Origin: Natronohydrobacter thiooxidans
Lineage (GTDB): Bacteria > Pseudomonadota > Alphaproteobacteria > Rhodobacterales > Rhodobacteraceae
Assembly: GCF_001884735.1 (NCBI RefSeq)
Contig: NZ_MJAP01000003.1
Coordinates: 558,001 to 622,000 of the forward strand
DNA length: 64,000 nt
Direction of reading: 5' to 3'
Below, piece by piece: positions 25,656 through 35,300 of the stretch (position 1 is the stretch's first letter; every line of letters begins with the position of its first letter). A model generated the notes under the pieces. It made no database searches, was not told where the DNA came from, and saw nothing but the letters and a program-made list of their open reading frames with translations. The position numbers were made by a program, and so were the translations under genes.

Positions 25656-27392
25656 ATGACACACAGAAAAACCCCTGAAACGCTGCGCTCTGCGCGCTGG
25701 TTCGGCCCTGATGATCTGCGCAGTTTCGGGCATCGCTCGCGGCTGATGCAGCTTGGCTATTCCGAGGCGGATTTCAAGGACAAACCCATCATCGGCATTC
25801 TGAACACATGGTCAGAGTTGAATTCCTGCCATTCCCATTTCCGCGAACGCGCGAAAGATGTGAAGCGCGGCGTGTTTCAGGCCGGTGGGTTTGCGGTGGA
25901 ACTGCCCTCGCTTTCGGTCGATGAGAGCTTCACCAAACCGACCTCGATGCTCTATCGCAACATGCTGGCCATGGAGACGGAAGAAATGATCCGCTCGCAT
26001 CCGCTGGATGGTGTGGTGCTGATGGGCGGATGCGACAAGACCACACCGGGGCTGGTGATGGGCGCGCTGACCGCCGGAGTGCCGATGATCTATCTGCCCG
26101 CTGGCCCGATGCTGCGCGGCAATTACGCCGGGCGCGCGCTGGGGTCGGGGTCTGACGCGTGGAAATACTGGGACGAGCGGCGCGCAGGCAGTATTTCCGA
26201 TGATGAATGGCAGGGATTGCAGGGCGGCATCGCGCGCTCGGCCGGGGTGTGCATGACCATGGGCACGGCCAGCACGATGACCGCCATCACGGATGCGATG
26301 GGGCTGACGCTGCCCGGCGCCTCATCAGTGCCCGCGGTGGATAGCGGCCATCAGCGCATGGCTGCCGATTGCGGTCGGCGTATCGTCGAGATGGTCTGGG
26401 AAGACCTGACCCCCGACCGGATCGTGACCGGGGCGGCGGTGAAGAATGCCGCTATCGTGGCCATGGCCATGGGCTGTTCCACCAATGCAGTTGTGCATCT
26501 GATCGCCATGGCGCGGCGCGCGGGCGTGCGCCTGACGCTCGATGATCTGGACGCGCTGGGGCGCATAACGCCGCTGATCGCCAATGTCCGCCCTGCGGGC
26601 AAGGACTACCTGATGGAGGATTTCTTCTATGCAGGCGGGTTGCGCGCGCTGATGAAGCAGATCGAGGAACGGCTGGACACATCCTGCCTGACCGTGACGG
26701 GCAAGACCATGGGCGAAAATCTGGACGGTGTGCAGGTTTTCAACGAGGACGTGATCCGCCCGCTGTCGAACCCGGTCTATCACGAAGGATCACTGGCGGT
26801 CCTGCGCGGCAATCTGTGCCCGGATGGCGCAGTCATCAAACCTGCGGCCTGCGACCCGAAATATCACATCCATGAAGGCCCCGCGCTGGTCTTTGACAGC
26901 TATCCCGAAATGAAAGCGGCGATAGATGATGAGACCCTTGATGTAACCCCGGATCATGTGCTGGTGTTGCGCAATGCCGGGCCACTGGGCGGGCCGGGTT
27001 TCCCGGAATGGGGAATGCTGCCGATCCCGAAAGCGCTGATCAAGCAGGGCCACCGCGATATGTTGCGCATCTCTGACGCGCGGATGTCGGGCACATCTTA
27101 CGGCGCCTGCGTGCTGCATGTAGCCCCTGAAAGCTATGTCGGCGGCCCGCTGGCGCTGCTGAAGACCGGCGATATCGTGCGGCTGGACCTGCCGAACCGT
27201 CGTCTGGACATGCTGGTGAGCGAGCCGGACCTCGCCGCGCGCAGCAAAGCCCTGCCCGCGCCAGAGCCGCGGTTTGAGCGCGGCTGGGGCTGGATGTTCT
27301 CGAAACATGTGACCCAGGCCGATACCGGCTGCGATTTCGATTTCCTGGAGCGCGATTTCGGCCGTGCGGCGGGCGAGCCGGATATTTTCTGA
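25656..27392 (+). CDS. IlvD/Edd-family acid-sugar dehydratase
   Basis: A 578-residue iron-sulfur dehydratase. Probable cluster cysteines are Cys58 (SELNSCHSH), Cys126 (MGGCDKT) and Cys199 (AGVCMTMG); Lys128 beside the second is the usual metal-site lysine. Its length and the WFGPDDLRSFGHRS opening fit the pentonate dehydratases (L-arabinonate/D-xylonate type) rather than biosynthetic IlvD. It would make a 2-keto-3-deoxy acid for the next enzyme. The exact sugar acid is not determined. Confidence 0.88.
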   Translation: MTHRKTPETLRSARWFGPDDLRSFGHRSRLMQLGYSEADFKDKPIIGILNTWSELNSCHSHFRERAKDVKRGVFQAGGFAVELPSLSVDESFTKPTSMLYRNMLAMETEEMIRSHPLDGVVLMGGCDKTTPGLVMGALTAGVPMIYLPAGPMLRGNYAGRALGSGSDAWKYWDERRAGSISDDEWQGLQGGIARSAGVCMTMGTASTMTAITDAMGLTLPGASSVPAVDSGHQRMAADCGRRIVEMVWEDLTPDRIVTGAAVKNAAIVAMAMGCSTNAVVHLIAMARRAGVRLTLDDLDALGRITPLIANVRPAGKDYLMEDFFYAGGLRALMKQIEERLDTSCLTVTGKTMGENLDGVQVFNEDVIRPLSNPVYHEGSLAVLRGNLCPDGAVIKPAACDPKYHIHEGPALVFDSYPEMKAAIDDETLDVTPDHVLVLRNAGPLGGPGFPEWGMLPIPKALIKQGHRDMLRISDARMSGTSYGACVLHVAPESYVGGPLALLKTGDIVRLDLPNRRLDMLVSEPDLAARSKALPAPEPRFERGWGWMFSKHVTQADTGCDFDFLERDFGRAAGEPDIF

Positions 27393-27403
27393 GGGAAGAC
27401 CAT

Positions 27404-28297
27404 ATGACACTCGACGACGCCCTGCGCGGAATTTCCGGCATCCTTGTCACCCCCTATGACAGCGCGGGTGATATCGCCCCCGAACGTCTGGCCCCGATCC
27501 TTGACCGGGCGCTGGGGGCCGGGCTGCATATGCCAGTAGTCAATGGCAATACTGGCGAGTTCTATGCCCTGACCACCGATGAGGCCGCGACCATGGTGCG
27601 CGAAACTGTGGCCATGGTGGATGGTCGCGCGCCGGTGCTGGCAGGTGTCGGGCGGGGGCTGCGCGATGCGATCTGCTTGGCGCGCGCCTCGGCAGAGGCG
27701 GGCGCGACGGCGCTGATGGTCCATCAGCCGCCCGATCCATTTGTGGCCCCGCGCGGCGTGGTCGATTACCTGCATGCGATCAATGATGCCTCCGGCGGGT
27801 TGCCGATGATGCTCTATCTGCGCAACGATGCGATTGGCACGCGCGCGATTGCCGATCTCTGCGCCGTGCCCAATGTGCGCGGCGTCAAATGGGCCACGCC
27901 CAATCCGTTGCGGCTGGCGGAAGCCATCGCTGCCTGCGATCCGGGCATCACATGGGTCGGTGGTCTGGCAGAGATCTGGGCGCCGGTTTTTTACGCGGTG
28001 GGTGCGCGCGGTTTCACATCCGGGCTGATCAATATCTGGCCGGAGCGGTCTCTTGCCATTCACGCAGCACTTGAAGCGGGGGATTATCAGAGCGCCAATG
28101 CCCTGATCGCAGGCATGCGCGCGTTCGAGGATATCCGCGCCGAAGAAATGAACGGCACCAATGTCACCGGGGTCAAGGCGGCGCTTCAGGCGACGGGCCT
28201 TGATTGCGGGCCGACCCGCGCGCCCTCGGCATGGCCGCTGACCGACAGTCAGCACATGCGCCTGCACCAGTTCCTGACCCGAAACAACCTGATCTGA
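27404..28297 (+). CDS. DapA-family enzyme, probable 2-keto-3-deoxy sugar acid dehydratase or aldolase
   Basis: A 297-residue (beta/alpha)8 enzyme of the dihydrodipicolinate synthase family. It has VNGNTGEF (47-54), Tyr138 in LYLRND and the Schiff-base Lys162 in GVKWATP. In context it would convert the 2-keto-3-deoxy acid either to 2-oxoglutarate semialdehyde (dehydratase, Weimberg route) or to pyruvate plus an aldehyde. The KGSADH-like gene downstream favours the first. Gaps to neighbours are 11 and 12 bp. Confidence 0.86.
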   Translation: MTLDDALRGISGILVTPYDSAGDIAPERLAPILDRALGAGLHMPVVNGNTGEFYALTTDEAATMVRETVAMVDGRAPVLAGVGRGLRDAICLARASAEAGATALMVHQPPDPFVAPRGVVDYLHAINDASGGLPMMLYLRNDAIGTRAIADLCAVPNVRGVKWATPNPLRLAEAIAACDPGITWVGGLAEIWAPVFYAVGARGFTSGLINIWPERSLAIHAALEAGDYQSANALIAGMRAFEDIRAEEMNGTNVTGVKAALQATGLDCGPTRAPSAWPLTDSQHMRLHQFLTRNNLI

Positions 28298-28309
28298 CAG
28301 GATAGCAAC

Positions 28310-29035
28310 ATGAGCGACTACACCCTTTCCGACGCCACCCGCGCGGTGCTGAAAAAAGTGTCCACCGCGTCAGTGGCAACCGCGCTTTACAAGCGTGGAC
28401 TGCGCAATCAGTTCATTCAGGGCGTGCGCGCTGTCGCCGCCAAATCCGAAGTGATGGTCGGGCAGGCTTTCACGCTGCGCTACATTCCGGCGCGCGAGGA
28501 TCGCAACCCGATCACCGCGTTTCGCAGCCCCGAACACCCGCAGCGCGTCGCGATCGAGACCTGCCCGGCCGGGCATGTGCTGGTCATGGACGCGCGCGGC
28601 GATGCGCGTGCGGCCACGGCTGGCTCTATCCTGATCACGCGGCTGGCCAGGCGCGGGGCGGCGGGCGTTGTCTCGGATGGCGGGTTTCGGGATATGGCGG
28701 GGATCGGTGCGCTGGACATGCCGTCCTATTGCGCCGGGCCATCCGCCCCCACCAACCTGACGCTGCATGAAGCGCTCGACATCAATATCCCTGTCGCCTG
28801 CGGCGGGGTCGCGGTCTTTCCCGGCGATGTGCTGCTGGGGGATGGGGACGGGGTTATGGTGATCCCGGCCCATCTGACCGAGGAGATCGCTGCGGAATGT
28901 GCCGAAATGGAAGTGTTTGAGGATTTCGTTCTTGAACAGGTGAATGACGGCGCGGGTGTGATCGGGCTTTACCCGCCGACGCAGGAAGAAAACCTAGCTG
29001 CATTCGCTGAGTGGCGCAAGAAAACCGGACGTTGA
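28310..29035 (+). CDS. RraA-like protein, possible class II pyruvate aldolase
   Basis: A 241-residue member of the RraA/HMG-aldolase fold. VVSDGGFRDMAGIG contains the usual Arg-Asp pair that binds metal and pyruvate in 4-hydroxy-4-methyl-2-oxoglutarate aldolases. AGPSAPTNL and GVAVFPGDVLLGDGDGVMVIP match the family's later motifs. The Weimberg-type route needs no such enzyme, so it may serve a side branch. The aldehyde dehydrogenase frame overlaps its end, but that gene starts 12 bp after the stop. Confidence 0.82.
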   Translation: MSDYTLSDATRAVLKKVSTASVATALYKRGLRNQFIQGVRAVAAKSEVMVGQAFTLRYIPAREDRNPITAFRSPEHPQRVAIETCPAGHVLVMDARGDARAATAGSILITRLARRGAAGVVSDGGFRDMAGIGALDMPSYCAGPSAPTNLTLHEALDINIPVACGGVAVFPGDVLLGDGDGVMVIPAHLTEEIAAECAEMEVFEDFVLEQVNDGAGVIGLYPPTQEENLAAFAEWRKKTGR

Positions 29036-29046
29036 AAGGCTTTGAC

Positions 29047-30555
29047 ATGACCCATACCCCGCACGGCAAGCACCTGATCGCAGGCGAAGAGGTCGCGGGC
29101 AGCGCAAGCTTCCCCTCCAGCCCCGCACATGGGACCGCGCATGCGTTTTCCGTTGGCACGCCGGATCTGGTGGACCGCGCCTGCAAGTCGGCAGAGGCCG
29201 CATTCTGGTCCTTCGGCTATTCCTCGCGCGAGGATCGGGCGCAGTTTCTGGACAAGATCGCCGATGAGATTGACGCTCGTGGCGATGCGATCACCGAAAT
29301 CGGGTCGCAGGAATCGGGTCTGCCCGAAGCGCGGCTGATCGGTGAACGTGGGCGCACAACCGGACAGTTGCGGCTTTTTGCATCCCATATCCGCAAGGGC
29401 GACTATCTGGACCTGCGCCATGACCCCGCCCTGCCCGACCGCCAGCCCGCCCCGCGCCCGGAACTGCGCATGATCCAGCGCCCCATCGGGCCAGTGGCGG
29501 TGTTCGGAGCCTCGAATTTCCCGCTGGCCTTCTCGGTCGGGGGCGGCGACACGGCAGCGGCGCTTGCTGCGGGCTGTCCGGTTGTGGTCAAGGGCCATTC
29601 CGCCCATCCCGGCACCGGCGAATTGGTGGGCGACGCCATCACCGCCGCCGCCAAATCCTGCGGGCTGCATCCGGGTGTGTTCTCGCTCATTCAGGGCGGC
29701 AAGCGCGATGTCGGTGAAGCCCTGGTCACGCATCCGCTGATCAAGGCGGTTGGCTTCACCGGATCCCTGACCGGGGGGCGCGCGCTCTTTGATCTCTGCG
29801 CCGCACGTCCCGAACCAATCCCGTTTTTCGGTGAATTGGGCAGCGTCAATCCGATGTTCATTCTGCCCGGCGCCTTAGGCGCGCGCGGCGATGAGATCGC
29901 GAACGGCTGGGCTGCCAGCCTGACCATGGGCGCGGGGCAGTTCTGCACCAATCCCGGCATTGCCGTGCTGCTGGACGGACCGGATGCTGAAGGTTTCGCC
30001 GCGACCGCCAAAGCCGCGTTGCAGGATGTGGGAGCGCAGACCATGCTGACCGACAGCATGGCAGAAGCCTATCGCGCGGGCCGCGACCGTGTGGCGGCAA
30101 GCGAGGGCGTAGAGACCGTGCTGACGACCACATCCGGGCAGCGCAACGCCACGCCTTGTCTCTATGAGACGAGTGGCGCGGTCTGGCTTGCCAATCACCA
30201 TCTGGGCGAAGAGGTGTTTGGCCCCCTCGGGCTGATTGTCCGGGCGCAGGATACAGGTCAGATGCTGGAAATCGCCCGTGCGCTGCAAGGCCAGCTGACC
30301 TGCACCCTGCATCTGGATGCAGAGGATTCCGACCTTGGCCGAAGCCTGATGCCGGTTCTGGAACGCAAGGCCGGGCGTATTCTGGCCAATGGCTACCCCA
30401 CCGGGGTCGAAGTGGCCGACAGCATGGTGCATGGCGGACCCTACCCCGCTTCGACCAATTTCGGTGCCACCTCGGTCGGCACATTATCGATCCGTCGTTT
30501 CCTGCGGCCAGTGTGCTATCAGAACCTTCCAGAAGCGCTATTGCCGCGAGGATGA
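29047..30555 (+). CDS. Aldehyde dehydrogenase, probable 2-oxoglutarate semialdehyde dehydrogenase
   Basis: A 502-residue NADP-type dehydrogenase. It has Asn157 (FGASNFPL), Lys182 (VKGHSAHPGTGEL), general base Glu263 (FFGELGS) and the nucleophile Cys300 (GAGQFCTNPG). HPGTGELV after the lysine motif is typical of the KGSADH-III group. It would oxidise the semialdehyde to 2-oxoglutarate. The start is ATG 29047; in-frame codons before it overlap the RraA-like gene. It is the last gene of the operon. Confidence 0.88.
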   Translation: MTHTPHGKHLIAGEEVAGSASFPSSPAHGTAHAFSVGTPDLVDRACKSAEAAFWSFGYSSREDRAQFLDKIADEIDARGDAITEIGSQESGLPEARLIGERGRTTGQLRLFASHIRKGDYLDLRHDPALPDRQPAPRPELRMIQRPIGPVAVFGASNFPLAFSVGGGDTAAALAAGCPVVVKGHSAHPGTGELVGDAITAAAKSCGLHPGVFSLIQGGKRDVGEALVTHPLIKAVGFTGSLTGGRALFDLCAARPEPIPFFGELGSVNPMFILPGALGARGDEIANGWAASLTMGAGQFCTNPGIAVLLDGPDAEGFAATAKAALQDVGAQTMLTDSMAEAYRAGRDRVAASEGVETVLTTTSGQRNATPCLYETSGAVWLANHHLGEEVFGPLGLIVRAQDTGQMLEIARALQGQLTCTLHLDAEDSDLGRSLMPVLERKAGRILANGYPTGVEVADSMVHGGPYPASTNFGATSVGTLSIRRFLRPVCYQNLPEALLPRG

Positions 30556-30712
30556 TCCCAACGAGAGCAATTCTTCGAGGGGTGACCGGCGGCCAAGGTC
30601 GTGACGTCAAATCGCTTGCGCCCCTGCCCGGTGCTTTACGCTGTCCGGCGGGCGGTGGCGGGGCCTTCCCTGTTGCCTTCACGCCGCCGAAAGTCTCGGA
30701 CAGGTCAGCGCG

Positions 30713-31759
30713 TCAGTCGATGCGCTGACCCTGTGCATCAAACGCATGGAGATGTTCCACATCGAAGGCCAGCGCGAGCTCCTGACCGCGCTGCAGCTCG
30801 GGTTGACCTTCCAGCACGACCAGAACATCGGTATCCCCGTCGCTGCGGGCATGTAGAACAGTCTCTGCCCCGAGCGCTTCGACCAGCGTCACCCGGGCCG
30901 GAATACCGGCCTCCCCCGGCGCAGCCAGACGCAGATGTTGCGGGCGGATGCCGAATGACACTGGCCCGCTTGCGGCCACGGCAACCTGCACCCCGCCCGG
31001 CAATGCGGCCTGCCCCCCTTCGGCGACAGCGGGAAAGAAATTCATGTTTGGTGCGCCGATGAAACCTGCCACGAAGCGGTTCGCGGGCCGGTTGTACAGA
31101 TTCAGCGGTGTGTCCACCTGTTCGACCCGGCCCTTGCGCAGCACAACGATGCGGTCGGCGAGCGTCATCGCCTCGACCTGATCATGGGTGACATAGATCA
31201 TCGTCGTGGCCAGCCGGTCATGCAGGGCGGAAAGCTCCGCGCGCATTGTGCCCCGCAACTCGGCATCCAGATTCGACAGCGGCTCATCCAGCAGAAAGGC
31301 CGTGGGGTCGCGCACGATGGCACGCCCGATCGCCACCCGCTGGCGCTGGCCACCGGAAAGCTGGGTCGGGCGCCGTTCCAGCAACTCCTCGATTTCCAGC
31401 ATCCGCGCGGCATCGGCCACGCGCGCCGCGATCTCGGATCGCGGCATGCGGGTGTTCTCCAGTCCAAAGGACAGGTTCTGCCGGACCGTCATATGCGGAT
31501 ATAGCGCATAGGACTGGAACACCATCGCCAGCCCCCGGTCGGCCGCGCCCGCGCGGGTCACGTCGCGTCCGTCAATCTCGATCGCGCCCGAGCTCGGCTT
31601 GTCCAGCCCCGCAATCAGCCGCAGCAAGGTCGATTTCCCACAGCCCGAGGGGCCGACGAAGACCACCAGCTCGCCCTTCTCGATGGTCAGGTCCACGCCA
31701 TGAATGACATGGACCCCGCCAAAGCTTTTGCGAATATCCTTCAGTGTGATGCTGCCCAT
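30713..31759 (-). CDS. Sugar ABC transporter ATP-binding protein, MalK/UgpC-like
   Basis: A 348-residue ATPase with Walker A GPSGCGKST (near 38), signature LSGGQRQRVAIGRA, Walker B ending in DEPLSNLDAE and a TOBE-type C-terminus. It is the last gene of the minus-strand uronide operon, 9 bp after the second permease. The 157 bp between its stop and the aldehyde dehydrogenase stop shows nothing nameable. Confidence 0.93.
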   Translation of the reverse strand: MGSITLKDIRKSFGGVHVIHGVDLTIEKGELVVFVGPSGCGKSTLLRLIAGLDKPSSGAIEIDGRDVTRAGAADRGLAMVFQSYALYPHMTVRQNLSFGLENTRMPRSEIAARVADAARMLEIEELLERRPTQLSGGQRQRVAIGRAIVRDPTAFLLDEPLSNLDAELRGTMRAELSALHDRLATTMIYVTHDQVEAMTLADRIVVLRKGRVEQVDTPLNLYNRPANRFVAGFIGAPNMNFFPAVAEGGQAALPGGVQVAVAASGPVSFGIRPQHLRLAAPGEAGIPARVTLVEALGAETVLHARSDGDTDVLVVLEGQPELQRGQELALAFDVEHLHAFDAQGQRID

Positions 31760-31768
31760 GGTCGCCCC

Positions 31769-32824
31769 CTATTTCACGCCTGCACCAGCGATGCCGGTGG
31801 TGATGAATCGTTGCAGGAAAACGAAGACCAGCACGACGGGAATCATCGTCACGACGGTCATCGACAGGATATAGTGCCACTGCACATTCAGCTCACCCGC
31901 ATAGGTGTTGAGCCCGATCTGCAGCGTGTATAGCTCGCGCCGTGACAGCACCACGAGCGGCCAGAGGAAGTCGTTCCAGCGCCAGACCACCGAGAAGATC
32001 GCCAGCACGGCCAGAGCCGGAGCCGTCAGTGGCAGGATGATGCGCCAGTAGATCTGCCACTCAGAGGCATGATCCATCCGCGCGGCCTCAAGCAGGTCAT
32101 CGGGGATGGTCAGCATGTACTGGCGCAGCAGAAAGACCCCGGTCGGCGTGGCGATGGTGGGTAGAATCACCCCCCAGAGCGAATCCAGCAGCCCGACGCG
32201 GCTGACCACCGAATAGAGCGGCACGAGGATCACCGAGAGCGGCACCATCAGCGTGCCGACGATGACCAGAAGCACCGCATCGCGGCCCCGGAAGCGGTAT
32301 TTGGACAGCGCAAACGCGGCCATCGAATTGGTGAAGAGCGTCAGGATCGTGGCGAAGAAGGTCACGAAGACCGAATTGCGCAGATAGACGAAGAAGTCGA
32401 AATGCAGAAACGGGTCGGTGTAGTTTCCATGTGCGATCCCGACATCGCGTACCGGCGTGCGGTCGGCAATGCGCACAGAGATCTGCGCGTCGGGATCGCC
32501 CGGATCGACCATCTGGGCATTTGCCCCGATGCGCCGGACCTGCGCCAGATCGCGGGTGCTGCCATCCTCCATGGTGACGGTGAACAGCGGCAGCGGGGTG
32601 TCATGGCCCTCGACCGCCGCCGTCTGCTGCACATAGGGCAGCAGTGTCGGCGGGAATTCCGCCAGTTGCGCGGGATCTTTCAGCGAGGATGAGATCAGCC
32701 AGAGCGCCGGGCCGAACATCAGCACAGTGCCGCCGATCAGCCAGACCCAGCTGGCCACATCGGTCCAGTGCCAGCGCCCGCCATGGCCGCGCCGCCGCGT
32801 CAGGAATGTCAGAATCGTGCTCAT
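31769..32824 (-). CDS. Sugar ABC transporter permease, MalG-like, with an extra periplasmic segment
   Basis: A 351-residue inner-membrane permease, longer than the usual 275-300. After the first membrane helix (near residues 25-45) there is a hydrophilic insert of about 80 residues before the next helix (FVYLRNSVFVTFFATILTLF). The EAA loop is EAARMDHASEWQIYW. It overlaps the preceding permease gene by 4 bp. The insert may contact the binding protein. Confidence 0.9.
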   Translation of the reverse strand: MSTILTFLTRRRGHGGRWHWTDVASWVWLIGGTVLMFGPALWLISSSLKDPAQLAEFPPTLLPYVQQTAAVEGHDTPLPLFTVTMEDGSTRDLAQVRRIGANAQMVDPGDPDAQISVRIADRTPVRDVGIAHGNYTDPFLHFDFFVYLRNSVFVTFFATILTLFTNSMAAFALSKYRFRGRDAVLLVIVGTLMVPLSVILVPLYSVVSRVGLLDSLWGVILPTIATPTGVFLLRQYMLTIPDDLLEAARMDHASEWQIYWRIILPLTAPALAVLAIFSVVWRWNDFLWPLVVLSRRELYTLQIGLNTYAGELNVQWHYILSMTVVTMIPVVLVFVFLQRFITTGIAGAGVK

Positions 32825-33903
32825 CTTTCCCTCGCCTTTTCTGCCCGCCGTGACAGGCCCAGCTGCATGAGCGTCAGCACCACCAGCACCGCGCCCATCA
32901 GGATCGAGGCGGCCGCTGCCAGCCCCGGATTGCGCAGCAGCGAGGCGAAGCCGACCTCGTAGATATACTGCGTCATGAACATGGTCGCCGTGCCCGGACC
33001 GCCACCGGTCAGCACATAGGCTTCATCGAAAATCTGCACGCCCCGGATCAGCGCCAGCACCAGAACCACGGCGAGATTGGGCCCCAGAAGCGGAAGCGTG
33101 ATCCGCCAGAACACGCGGGCGGGCGGTGTGGCATCCATCTCGGCGGCCTCATAGAGGTCTTTCGGGATCGCCTGCAATCCTGCCAGCAGGATCAGGGTGA
33201 AGAACCCCATATGCGCCCAGGTGCTGACCCCGATCGCAGCGGCAAAGGCATAGAAACGGTCGTTCAGCCAGACCACACGTTCGGCGCCGAAATTGGTGAC
33301 GATCAGGTTCAGCAGTCCTTCGCGCTGCAGGATCCAGCGCCAGATCAGCCCCACGACCACCGGCGACAGCAGGACCGGAAAGAAAAACACCGCCCGGAAG
33401 AAACCGCGCCCGGCCATGTTGCGGTTCAGGATCAGCGCGGTGATCATCGACACGGACACCATAAGACTGACCTGAAACAGGACGAAGAAGAAGGTGTTAT
33501 GCGCCGCCCGCCAGAACAGATCCTCGCGGCAACTCAGCGGGTCAAGGTAGTTCTGGCAGTCGGTCAGCCGCTCATATTGCTGACCACCGACCCAGGCGCG
33601 CTGATCCAGCAGGATCTCGGCGCCCCCGGTAAAGGAATAGACGAAGTTCAGGATGATCGGGATGATCACGAAAATACCGAAGATGGCCATGTTCGGGATC
33701 AGGAAGACAGCGATCATGCCGCCAGTACCTGCTTTGGCCTGAATCAGGCGCATCACCGGATCAATAGCCCGCGAGATCAGGACAAGCGGCAGCAGCACCA
33801 CCTGTCTGAGCAGCGGTCCAAGCCGGTCGCGAAGCCGTCGCAAACGCCGGTCGGACCCTTCCGGCGCGGCCGTGGCTTTGACCTGTGCAATCTCGTTTTC
33901 CAT
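32821..33903 (-). CDS. Sugar ABC transporter permease, MalF-like
   Basis: A 360-residue inner-membrane permease with an N-terminal hydrophilic region, about six to seven membrane segments and the EAA loop EAAEMDATPPARVFW. A periplasmic loop near residue 115 carries two cysteines (CQNYLDPLSC) that could form a disulfide. The start follows a GGGGAGGGGAGA-type site. Confidence 0.91.
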   Translation of the reverse strand: MENEIAQVKATAAPEGSDRRLRRLRDRLGPLLRQVVLLPLVLISRAIDPVMRLIQAKAGTGGMIAVFLIPNMAIFGIFVIIPIILNFVYSFTGGAEILLDQRAWVGGQQYERLTDCQNYLDPLSCREDLFWRAAHNTFFFVLFQVSLMVSVSMITALILNRNMAGRGFFRAVFFFPVLLSPVVVGLIWRWILQREGLLNLIVTNFGAERVVWLNDRFYAFAAAIGVSTWAHMGFFTLILLAGLQAIPKDLYEAAEMDATPPARVFWRITLPLLGPNLAVVLVLALIRGVQIFDEAYVLTGGGPGTATMFMTQYIYEVGFASLLRNPGLAAAASILMGAVLVVLTLMQLGLSRRAEKARER

Positions 33904-33935
33904 TCTCCCCTCCCCCCAGCTATTGGCGATGCTAC

Positions 33936-34001
33936 GGGCGCATGCGCGCCCGCTCGCGGTTTCGGAAGTGCCGGTGCCTGCGCGGACATGCGCCCGCGCA
34001 G
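33936..34001 (-). promoter_or_regulatory. Intercistronic stem-loops after the uronide binding-protein gene
   Basis: Two hairpins lie between the binding protein and permease genes. The first in transcription order is CTGCGCGG/CCGCGCAG (33978-34001, 8-bp stem, 8-base loop); the second is GGGCGC/GCGCCC (33936-33951, 6-bp stem, 4-base loop). Neither has a T-run. Confidence 0.6.
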
Positions 34002-34019
34002 CGATAGGTCAGGTGGAGT

Positions 34020-35288
34020 TCAGCGTGCCGCTTCGACCTGATCCGCGATGTCGCGGTCAATCAGCGCGCGCGCCTGCTCCAGCGTCAGCTCGCCCGCCAT
34101 GGCCTGGCTGATGCGCGTGACCAGCGCGCCATAGACCGAATTTGCCCAACGCCAGGCCGGAAGCGCATCGGTCGCAGGCAGGGTCTCGCCCGACGCTTCG
34201 ACGAAGCGGCTGAGTGCCGGGGGCACATTGGGGTCATCGGACTGGAAATTCAGCCCGCCCTCCGCGACGATTCCGGCATGCGCCGGCAGAAACAGCGTGC
34301 GCTCGGTGAATTCGCGCACCACCTCCTCGGATGCCAGATAATCCATCACCCGTGCCACCGCCTCGGGGTTCTGGGTATAGCGGATGCCGACCAGCCCGGC
34401 ACCGCCTGCCATGCCGGTACATCCGACAGGGCCGCAGGGGGAACCGGTGGCCACCCAGTCAAAGGCGTCGCCGATCTTGGTCGACAGGTTTGCGACTTGC
34501 CATGAGCCCGAGTAATAGAACGGGATCAGCGCGTTGGTGAAGTCATCCGCCGCCGCACGATAGGTCGTCCCGGCAGCCGAGACCCAGGTATCGGGCAGCA
34601 TCAGCCCCTGTCCCGTCCAGTCGACCAGCCGGGTGATGAATTCCATCGCGTCATCACTCAGCGGCGCGGGCAAGCCGTCATCCCCGATGAATGTCTCGCC
34701 GTAAGCGGCCAGCGGACCCGCAACGCGGTGCCCGGAGCGGTCGATGGAGAAGGCTGCGGGCAGGCCCTGATCCTCGGCCACCTGACGGCTGGCCTCGATC
34801 CAGTCATCCCAGCTTGCACCGGGGCCCGGCAGCTCAATACCCGCCTGTTCGAACAGCGTCGCATTGGCAAAACCGCCGACCAGCGTAAGCTGCGTCATGA
34901 AGCCCGGAATAGCATCGGACCCGTCGGGGCGCATCCAGTCAAAGCGATCCCCGAAATTGGCCTCCCAATAGGCCGGATCGGCCACATAAGGCCGCAGGTC
35001 CAGCCAGTGATCGGCCTGCGCCTTGAGATTGGTCACACGCGCAATATCCGGACCGGTCCCCGAGGCCAGCTGAACCGGAAGCTGTTCCTGAATCACCTGA
35101 AAGGCCACATTGTCCAGGATCACGTTGATATCCGGGTTCTCGGCCTCGAAGCGGGACAGGATGTCGGCCATCACCGCGCCCTCTACCCCGTCTGAATACC
35201 ACATCACGCGCACCGGCGTCTGCGTTTGCGCCGCCGCAGTGCCAGCGACCAGCGCCAGAACCGAGGCACCAAGAAATACCTTCTTCAT
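34020..35288 (-). CDS. Sugar ABC transporter substrate-binding protein
   Basis: A 422-residue family 1 extracellular solute-binding protein. The signal peptide MKKVFLGASVLALVAGTAA is cleaved near residue 21. The start follows GGAGGACG. It sits between the permeases and the uronide-degrading enzymes, so it probably binds uronic-acid-containing oligosaccharides. The ligand is inferred only from neighbours. Confidence 0.91.
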   Translation of the reverse strand: MKKVFLGASVLALVAGTAAAQTQTPVRVMWYSDGVEGAVMADILSRFEAENPDINVILDNVAFQVIQEQLPVQLASGTGPDIARVTNLKAQADHWLDLRPYVADPAYWEANFGDRFDWMRPDGSDAIPGFMTQLTLVGGFANATLFEQAGIELPGPGASWDDWIEASRQVAEDQGLPAAFSIDRSGHRVAGPLAAYGETFIGDDGLPAPLSDDAMEFITRLVDWTGQGLMLPDTWVSAAGTTYRAAADDFTNALIPFYYSGSWQVANLSTKIGDAFDWVATGSPCGPVGCTGMAGGAGLVGIRYTQNPEAVARVMDYLASEEVVREFTERTLFLPAHAGIVAEGGLNFQSDDPNVPPALSRFVEASGETLPATDALPAWRWANSVYGALVTRISQAMAGELTLEQARALIDRDIADQVEAAR

Positions 35289-35300
35289 GTGTCGTCCTCC

